Origin: Panonychus citri
Lineage: Eukaryota; Arthropoda; Arachnida; Trombidiformes; Tetranychidae
NCBI RefSeq assembly: GCF_014898815.1
Contig: NW_026515407.1
Coordinates: forward strand, 434,001 to 498,000
Length of the DNA: 64,000 bases
Direction: 5' to 3'
Part shown: piece after piece, positions 56,615 to 64,000 of the stretch
Numbering within the stretch: position 1 is the first letter of the stretch
Layout: each line of letters starts with the position of its first letter
Notes under the pieces: model-generated
Told to the model about the DNA's origin: nothing
Databases searched by the model: none
Seen by the model: only the letters and a program-made list of their open reading frames with translations
Position numbers and translations under genes: made by a program

Positions 56615-58205
56615 ATGGAACTAATTGATTTACCCTACGATTGTTTATCGTGTATATTTGATTGTTTTTCGAATCTCAAACAGCTTTTGGATCTGTCAAC
56701 AGGTAAGAAAATTTTTGTGCATTTTCTATTGAGAAATGAGATGACAGATGAGAGAAATCATGTTTTCATCGTTTTACTTGATTGGTCAGTTTGTAAACAA
56801 TGGAACATTTTGGTGAAACGGCGACTGAAAAAAATTCGACATTTACATGGTAAGTCAAGTTCATTTCGATCATTGGAAAGGTTAGATTAATTCTTTTTTT
56901 CTTGTTCATCATTTTTCTAATTAAGTCGAGAGAGAACATTATTTATCATATGTCCCTTTTTCATCGGACAATCACATCTACACGGATGATGTTGAATTAA
57001 TGGAGAGAGTTAATGTCTCTCAGTTTTTACCGAACCTCAAGGTGAGATCATTACTAAAGGATAAGAAACAAAATGACTAATCAATTTAAACTTTTTCAGT
57101 TTTTATCCTTGAATCCTAATCTGTATGGCGAATGTACTGGTAAAATGGTGGTCAATATTTTGTCAACAACAGCGAACCCGCTAGTTGGACTTATGTGTGA
57201 AACTCAATGTTGTTCCAGCGATGAAATACACTCTAAATGTCAAGTCAATGTCGACGAGATCGTTAAACACTGTGGCAACCTCAAGTATATGGAAATATTG
57301 GATGAACCTTTTCTTGAAAGTTATTTCTTTAAATATAAATTCGGGCAAAGTTTGAAATACTTTGAAGGTTATATCACAGAGTACGACATTATTGAAAAAG
57401 ATGAAGATTATGATTACAACTTTGAAGAAATAAATTTACTATGTCGCTACTTGGAGCAAATGCCGAATCTTGAAGTTCTGAGTCTGAATGAACCAATAAG
57501 TAATTATATTAGAAAAGTGATTGATCATGTATTCTAATCGTTTTCTTTTCGCCTTCAGTTGAACCTCGTCTTTGGCCTTTACCAAAGATGAAACTAAAAG
57601 AGATTCGATTTCTAGACATAAGATCAAGTTCGTCAGTCTTCCAGTTCCTGCCTTTTTTTCCTCACTTACGAACTATCCGTTTGTATATTCGTGAAGTCAA
57701 GGGTAAAGATGAAGGATTTCCTGATTCGCATACTCATCAGAATGTCCAAGATGTAGTTCTAAAAATACACAAAGTAAGTTTTTCAGCTTTATTTATTTTC
57801 GTAATTCTAATTTTAATTCTATTTATCATTCAGTATCAAGGCTCACCCGTCGAATCATTAAATCTAATTAAAAGTATTATGGTCAAGTTCCCTAATTGTA
57901 AAAACCTTTCCATTGATATCCTACGAAGGGTTTTCACGATAACTAATGGAGATCTTATCGAGATAATCAAAGTTCTGCCAAATCTAACTCTATTTGTCTT
58001 GACTGTAGAGAATTGGGAAGATGCAAATATCATTGAGACACTCGATAAATTCTGTAAATCAGCAGGTCGAAGAATAAATTTCATCTTGCGTAGCGATGGC
58101 CAAACAATCGGCGCTCGCTCATATACACGATACGTATTGAACGAAGATGATGCGAGTCCTTTAAAGATCGATTATGAATTCTTACAAAAGTGCCACGTTT
58201 ATTAA
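56615..58205 (+). CDS. F-box/LRR-like protein, array copy 19 (intact)
   Basis: Exons 56615-56702, 56790-56849, 56926-57041, 57100-57499, 57559-57773, 57834-58205; 416 aa. F-box LPYDCLSCIFDCFSNLKQLLDLSTVCKQWNILVKRRL. CTGK-type exon 4 with loop MCETQCCSSDEIHSKCQVNVDEIVKHC, a 12-residue acidic loop (YDIIEKDEDYDYN), LEQMPNLEVLSL. C-terminal loop RSDGQTIGARSYTRYVLNED, ending QKCHVY. Exon 5 resembles copy 3 (RFLDIRSSSSVFQFLP) while exon 4 resembles copies 14 and 21, so it is probably an older chimera. All junctions are canonical. Class A promoter. Confidence 0.85.
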
Positions 58206-59240
58206 AATACGTATTAATTAAGCTCGAATTATTAATCACTTCGCCTTTTTTATGTAATATATCAAAAGATACTGTTAGTGTTTTCTATTCATTGTCAAAA
58301 TAAAGTTGTTTTTATGAGAAGACAATTTTTAATTGTGAATCTTTGGTTGCTTTTTATTAATAATTGAATTGTTTTTGTTTCTTCTATTCTGAAAATGGAA
58401 TAGCAAATGTTGATTTATTTACGAACGATGTCGAATTGATGGGTAGAGTAAATGTCTCGAAAATGTTCCCCAATTTCAAGTTCAAATGCCAAATCTGGAA
58501 GTTCTGCATATGAAAGAGCCATTATGTAATGAATTATTTGTCGTAGATTGGTACAATAATGACTTTTCTTTCAATTAGTTGAAGCTTGTTGGCCTTTTCC
58601 GAAAAACATGAACCTGAAACAGATCGAATTTGAAATCGTGTCGACTGAATCATTCGCCTTGCAGTTCGCATCTCTTTTTCCCGATTTACGGAGTGTTTCT
58701 CTTGATATTCGAACAGTGGAAGATAAAGATGATGTTTTCGAAGTTTCCAATGCTCTTGAATATCCAAGAATGCGCTCTACACATTGAAATAGTAAGTATT
58801 CTGTAGTATCTTATGAATTTTATTTAATTCTAAATTCTTTTTATCAGTTTCAGTATCAATGTCCAGAAGTCGACCCAATGAATCTAATTAAAAGTATTAT
58901 GGTCAAGTTCCCTAATTGTAAAAACCTTTTCATTTGTCTCATGGAAAGGCTGTCGATAACTAATGAGAGTTTGATCGAGATAATCAAAGTTTTACCCAAT
59001 TTAACTCTTTTTGTCTTGGATATAAAGAATTGTGGAGATGCGAATACTATTGATATAATTGATAAATACTGTAAATCAACAGGTCGTCGAATATCCTTTT
59101 ACTTGTTTCGCGATGATAGAAAATGGAATCACACACTTGGAAATCGAACATATACACAATATGCACTAAACGAAGATGTTGCGAATCATCTCGAGGCCGA
59201 CAGCAAATTCGTTCGCTCGGAGTTTTTGCGTTGTGAATGA
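58206..59240 (+). pseudogene. F-box copy 20, exon 3 scrap fused to exon 4 tail, exons 5-6
   Basis: After the flank of copy 19, 58420-58481 is an exon 3 end (VELMGRVNVSKMFPNFK) joined to the last codons of exon 4 (MPNLEVLHMKEPL). Exon 5 (58579-58791) has small deletions (CTTGTTGGCC; GCTCTTGAATATCC) that break the frame. Exon 6 (58854-59240) is intact and ends RSEFLRCE, like copy 7. Confidence 0.85.
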
Positions 59241-59409
59241 AAAAAGTTTTTTTTCTCTTTAACCGATCGATCGACTCAGTTATCATTTTCTTTTCTTTTC
59301 TTTTTTTAAATCAACAATTGATTGATAAGAGTCAATTTATTCCAGTTTATGAAAGTTTGTTCTTTTTTGTATTTTCATTCATTTTCTAGAAATAATTACA
59401 TTTGTTACA
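59241..59409. promoter_or_regulatory. truncated class A leader of copy 21
   Basis: CGATCGATCGACTCAGTTATCATTTTC at about 59265-59291 joins copy 20 flank to the class A leader just downstream of the CCATCTGGTGACAGCGA block, which is therefore missing here. The TCATTTTCTAGAAATAATTAC leader before the ATG is kept. Confidence 0.45.
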
Positions 59410-61000
59410 ATGGAATTGGGTGATTTACCTTACGATTGTTTATCGTGTATATTTGATTGTTTTTCGAATCTTAAACTACTTTTCAATCTATCAACAGGTA
59501 AGACAATTTTGCTGCTTTTTTATTTAGAAATGAGATTAAATTGTTGTTTTCATCGTTTTACTTGATTGGTCAGTTTGTAAACAATGGAACATTTTGGTGA
59601 AACAGAGATTGAAAAAAATTCGACATTTACATGGTAAGACAAGTTCATTTCGATCATTGGAAAGGTTAGATTAATTCTGTTTTTCTTTGCATCATTCTTC
59701 TTATCAAGTCGCTAGTGAATCCTATTTACCTTATGTCCCTTTTTCATCTGACAATCACATCTACACGGATGATGTTGAATTAATGGAGAGAGTTAATGTC
59801 TCTCAGTTATTACCGAACCTCAAGGTGAGACTATTATTTAAAGATATGAGACAAAATTACTCATCAATCTATTTCCAATTTTAACTTTTCCAGTTTTTAT
59901 CCCTGAGTCCTGTTCATGGTGACAAATGTACTGGTAAAATGATGGTCAATATTTTGTCATCAATAGCGAAGCCGCTGGTTGGATTTATGTGTGACACTCA
60001 ATGTTGTTCCAGCAATATAGTCCAACACTCTGGTCAAGTCCATGTCGATGAGATTGTTAAACACTGTGGCAGTCTCGAGTATATGAATATATTGGATGAA
60101 CATTTTCGAGACAGTTATTTCTTTAAATATAAATTCGGACAAAATTTGAAACACTTTGACGGTTATGTCATACGGTTCTACGATGAAGATGAAGATTATG
60201 ATTCCATGGAGGAAGAAATGAATTTATCATGTCGCTACTTGGAGCAAATGCCAAATCTTGAAGTTCTGAATCTGGAAAACCCACTAAGTAAATTATATCA
60301 AATAAGTTATTGATCATTTATACTAATCGTTTTTTTCGCCCTCAGTTGAACCTCGTCTTTGGCCTTTACCAAAAATGAAACTGAAAGAGATTCGATTCGA
60401 AGACATGTCATTGAGATCACCAGTCTTCCAGTTCTTGCCTTTGTTTCCTGATTTACGAAGTATACATTTGCATATTCGTGAAGTCAAGAGTAAAGATGAA
60501 GGATTTCCTGATTCGCATACTCATCTGAATGTTCAAGATGTAGTTCTAAATATATACGGAGTAAGTTTTCATCTTTATTCATTAATATTTTTGTTATTTT
60601 GATTTTGATTGCATTTATTATTTAACAGAAAGAGCCAACCAACGGATGTTTCAAGCTTATTGAAAGTATTATGGTCAAGTTCCCTAATTGTACAAACCTG
60701 TACATTGATTTGATGCGAGAATTGTTGCTAACTAAAGAACATCTTATCGAGATGATAAAAATTTTGCCCAATTTAACTCTTATTGTCTTGAATAGGGAGA
60801 ATTGTGGGGATGCAAATACTATTGGGACACTCGATCAATTCTGCAAATCAACAGATCGAAGAATAAATTGCATCTTGCGTGGCGATGAGCGAGCAAATGA
60901 TGGAACCAGGGTTCGCTCATATACTCGATTTGCATTGAACGAAGATGTTGCGAGTCCTTTAAAGATCGATAATGAATTCTTACAAAAGTTCGTTTATTGA
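59410..61000 (+). CDS. F-box/LRR-like protein, array copy 21 (intact)
   Basis: Exons 59410-59497, 59574-59633, 59709-59824, 59894-60287, 60346-60560, 60629-61000; 414 aa. F-box LPYDCLSCIFDCFSNLKLLFNLSTVCKQWNILVKQRL. Exon 3 LASESYLPYVPFSSDNHIYTDD. Exon 4 loop MCDTQCCSSNIVQHSGQVHVDEIVKHC, acidic loop YDEDEDYDSMEEEMNLSCRYL. Exon 6 has LMRELLLTKEHLIEMIKILPNLTLIVL and RINCILRGDERANDGTRVRSYTRF. Its acceptor is TTTAACAG. It is the intact reference for the stop-bearing 3' halves at 50.1 and 53.9 kb. The leader lacks part of the class A block. Confidence 0.85.
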
Positions 61001-61461
61001 AATTTTTATTCATTAAGCTCGAATTTGTAATCACTTCGACTTTTTTACTCAACATAGCCTTAAATTTGAATTCTGTTACTCATCCAGCATCAAAGCTTAT
61101 CTTTCAGACCCTTGAATCTAATTAAAAGTATTATGATCAAGTTCCCTAATTATAAAAACGTGTGCATTCAGTTCATGGTTGTCGATAACTAATGAGGATT
61201 TGATCAACATTCGGTTTTTCTTATTAAATGAACAGTGAAAATCATCTTGAGTCTCAATAATAAACTACAGTATGTAGTATTGTTTTCAATCTTGATATTA
61301 GCTCTTTACATGTATAATTTCAAAGCGCGACCCAGTCATCTCTTCATCTCTCTGCTGTTGCTATTAACTTTAGATCGTCAAGACGATACGATTCAGTTTC
61401 TAATTGTCAAGACGACTGTCATTGTTTACTTACTACTTGAATCAATAAATGTTTCAAATCA
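61001..61461. other. 3' flank with exon 6 scrap
   Basis: 61060-61215 repeats the exon 6-start fragment of 54680-54810 with a small deletion (GTTCATGGTTGTCGATAAC). The flank ends in CAATAAATGTTTCAAATCA, where the Helitron-like element begins. Confidence 0.65.
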
Positions 61462-61813
61462 TCTACAAACTTGAATAAGATAAGCTCAAATTTTGGGTAA
61501 AGATTGAGCTCAAGATAAAAGGATTCTATGAGATGTTGAGGTATCAAAAAATAGAGCAGAAAATACTACAGTTACGAAAAAATCTGAGTAGCCGTTCATG
61601 AGAAATTCTGACTCAAAGATTTTTATGTAAGCATGCGCAAATAAGCTTTTTACAGCGCGCATTTTAAAAGAAAGAAAGACAGACAGAGAGAGAGAAAAGA
61701 AAGACGAGAAAGAAGAAATTTAGTTTTGAATTTTCGATTAAAAACGATATCCATTTCAATAAGCCACGGGTCTAACTAACCTTAAAAACTTTCGTAAGAA
61801 AGTTTTTCCACTG
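61462..61813. mobile_element. Helitron-like non-autonomous element, complete copy
   Basis: Starts TCTACAAACTTG after an A. There are no terminal inverted repeats and no target duplication. Near the 3' end lies a perfect 10-bp-stem hairpin (61784-61807, AAAAACTTTC/GAAAGTTTTT), followed by CCACTG. The uninterrupted site (AAATCATTTATTTGAACAGTA) is preserved near 55035, which fixes both boundaries to within a base or two. Its purine-rich interior is shorter than in the 49-kb and 53-kb copies, which carry an extra insert. Confidence 0.55.
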
Positions 61814-62255
61814 TTATTTGAATAGTATAAACCTTTTTAATCTTTGATAAATAAAAATATTATTATTTAATTATTAGTTCTAAAGAATCAAAAAATATCA
61901 GCGAATGATTTTGGCTGAAAAACTGAGCTTCGAAGTTTCGTTTTATTTTCTGGAATCCTTTCGATTGATCGGTAATCATACAGCCACAGAAATTTAGTTT
62001 GGAGCAAAAATTATCTCACTTTGCGATTTGAGTGATTAAACTGTGGTTATTTTGATTAACTAATCGAAAACCTAATGTTTTTCAATCCTCTCAATTTAAA
62101 GATTAATGATTCAATTGATTGTGTACTGTTGTTCATCTTTTATTAAATTTTGCTTCTAGAAAAAAGAAAAAATCTTATTTAATCTCTTATCGATTAGTCG
62201 AATAATTAGATTTATTTAGAAATGAGATTAAATTAATATATTTATTCTTGATCAG
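61814..62255. other. spacer
   Basis: AT-rich flank resembling 28750-28980 (GAATCAAAAAATATCAGC); no gene. The leader and exon 1 expected for the following F-box copy are absent. Confidence 0.5.
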
Positions 62256-62945
62256 TTTGTAAACAATGGAACATTTTGGTGAAACGAAAATTGAGAAAAA
62301 TTCGACATTTACATGGTAAGTTAATAATAATAAGATAATTTTCATTGTGATTTACGGAAAGGTTGAATTAACTCTACCATATTCTCAATTCCAATTGCCA
62401 TCAAAGTTGAGAGCGATATCTATTCTAATCTTGCAGCATCTCCCACATATCTTTACACAGACGATGTCGAATTGATGGAGAGAGTAAATGTCTCTCAAAT
62501 TCTTCCAAACCTCAAGGTGAGTCCATTTAACGAGAAGAAAAAAGTCTTTTTCTAATCATTTTCATATCGAACTTCAAGTTTTTAACCAAAGGTTATACGC
62601 GCGGAACCACATGTACCTGTAGAATGTTGGTCAATGTTTTGTCAACTTCGAAACCGTTAGTTAGAGGATCGACAAGAACTTCAACTTTCCAGTTCTTATC
62701 TCTTTTTCCTGATTTACGAAGTATCTTTTTGAATATTCGTTGCATTAGAAACGAAGATGAGGTTTTTTCTGTTTCCGACATTCACCTGAATATCCAAGAT
62801 TGTGTCCTTCGTATTATCGTAACTGTAAGTTCTATTTATTATCTTTATTTCAGCTTATGTTTAAATTCTTTTTATTTTTAGTGTGAATTGCCCCGTATCA
62901 AGCTGATTAAAAGCGTTATGGTCGAGTTCCCTAATTGTTGTTTTA
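62256..62945 (+). pseudogene. F-box copy 22, fragmentary
   Basis: Exon 2 (62256-62315) and an exon 3 of the copy-5 type (to about 62515, ending ERVNVSQILPNLK) are readable, exon 1 is missing. Exon 4 stops after TCRMLVNVLSTSKPLVRG (about 62664) and is fused to the middle of exon 5 (STFQFLSLFPDLRSIFL, to 62824). Exon 6 is cut after VEFPNC at about 62940. Confidence 0.85.
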
Positions 62946-63994
62946 TCCATCCAAAGTAATCTACTTTGAACTGACTGAAATAACCTTGAAAAATATGAAA
63001 TTTATTATGAAAAAACATTTCTTCTCATAAAAATGATATTATTTCTCAGAAATTGATTGGTAATTATAAAATTAGATAATTATATTGATACATTATTGTT
63101 TATCGTTTAATTGAACTAAAAGAGAAAGGAGAAGTAAAGAGTAGGCCATTTTAATTCAATCTTTTATCGATCAGTCGAAATAGATTAAGTTTCGACAAGT
63201 GAATATAAATTCATTGACTTGTTGGCCAGTGAATGGCTAACGGATCAGGTAAAGTTCGGTCTTTTATCACCTATGGAGTCGAAAAGTTAGAAGCCTCAGT
63301 TATTTAGTGGCCTTATACATCCTAGAAAATTGAGTTCGACTAAACATTCAATTGAAGAACGCATACAAGTGATATTTTATCCATTTAGTTATGAATTTAC
63401 GGCGAAAATTGATAATATATTACTCTTTACTCTGTATTGAGTTGTTCATCCATTGGTTCACAACATACTTGAGAATTTATTTCAAATAATATTAGATAGA
63501 GAATTAGGAAGGTTGAGGTGTTATTCACACTATCGGTAAATCCTGTAAGCAATGGAATAGTATCGCATCATGGAAATAGATGTTCAAGTTCTTGGAATGG
63601 TTTTATGTGCTCAATATGCGTCGAATCAAAATGTTTGAGGCTCTTTTGCGATCAATAATTTCAAACAAACGCATTTTCATATTGATAAAGTTCAAACTTT
63701 TACTTTTAATTCAATTGTTATTCTTTTTAACTCAAACTTTTTTGGCTTAAGGTTCGGTTTTGTAAAAGGGAGGAGAAATTTTATTTAACTAAAAATTGAT
63801 AAGTTTATCGAAAAGGATAAACTATCAGCAAGTTCGCAGTGAATGCGCTCCGGGGCTTCATTAGTTTGCTTTTCTTTTGAAAAATATTAGTTGATTTAAA
63901 CCAGTTGACCTTAACAGTTGAGATATTTCAACTTGTGAATTTAGTAGTTTCCACTTTCTGTTCAATATTTTTACAAATAATTAGACTTTTTACA
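62946..63994. other. spacer and leader of the next F-box copy
   Basis: AT-rich, no gene seen. A divergent class B leader (AATGCGCTCCGGGGCTTC, CTTTTCTTTTGAAAAAT) lies at about 63840-63890, followed by the TCTGTTCAATATTTTTACAAATAATTA leader. Confidence 0.5.
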
Positions 63995-64000
63995 ATGGAA
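63995..64000 (+). CDS. start of a further F-box gene (cut by window end)
   Basis: Only ATGGAA is inside the window. It follows the conserved leader ACAAATAATTAGAC...TACA that precedes the ATG of the other copies, so the array almost certainly continues to the right. Confidence 0.6.

Noticed and set aside
20635..61000. Single-frame ORFs that extend exons 5 into SFLSLF/SFSALF-type hydrophobic tails
   Set aside because: They read through the GTAAGT donor into intron 5; the apparent membrane segment is intronic.
1..64000. CRISPR array, prophage or bacterial operon
   Set aside because: No regularly spaced short repeats, no prokaryotic gene packing; spliced animal genes throughout.

Overview
The window looks like nuclear DNA of a small-genome arthropod, most likely a mite of the spider-mite type. 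It is AT-rich, genes are compact with introns of about 60-550 bp and GT-AG junctions, and it encodes an animal Galpha subunit, an adiponectin-type receptor and flavin polyamine oxidases. The animal assignment is firm; the mite assignment is inference.

Region 1 (1-11.7 kb) holds ordinary genes with long AT-rich spacers. There is the first exon of a small secreted protein (minus, 108-368), a five-exon divergent Gs-class Galpha gene (plus, 2676-4930) and a two-exon AdipoR/PAQR receptor gene (minus, 6005-7455), followed by 4.3 kb with no convincing gene.

Region 2 (11.7-20.3 kb) has two intronless polyamine-oxidase-like genes in divergent orientation (11755-13287 minus, 16206-17750 plus). Between them lie relics of an aldehyde-dehydrogenase-like gene and of an F-box gene. 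The full ALDH16-like gene (minus, 18364-20295) follows; it lacks the catalytic cysteine and stands head to head with the first F-box gene.

Region 3 (20.6-64 kb) is a same-strand array of one family of six-exon genes. Exons 1-2 encode an F-box and exons 3-6 a divergent leucine-rich, repeat-like C-terminal region. Six copies read as intact (20635-22239, 23052-24650, 26894-28550, 45377-46987, 56615-58205, 59410-61000; 414-443 aa). About fifteen more are frameshifted, truncated, chimeric or partial, and a further copy starts at the right edge. If the F-box is functional, the products would be substrate adaptors of SCF ubiquitin ligases; several loops vary strongly between copies on a conserved scaffold.

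The array was built by unequal recombination. A unit of about 7 kb (30.26-37.84 and 37.84-44.94 kb) is bounded by three copies of one 270-bp MITE, and the middle MITE is a recombinant of the outer two. A second unit of about 3.8 kb (46.5-50.3 and 50.3-54.2 kb) was duplicated through F-box 3' exons. Other repeats include TA-flanked MITEs, one nested inside another, a Helitron-like element, a tRNA-like SINE fragment, a long perfect hairpin, and MITEs sharing TTAGG-type repeats with a GC-rich palindrome. All similarity statements are by eye; no search was run.
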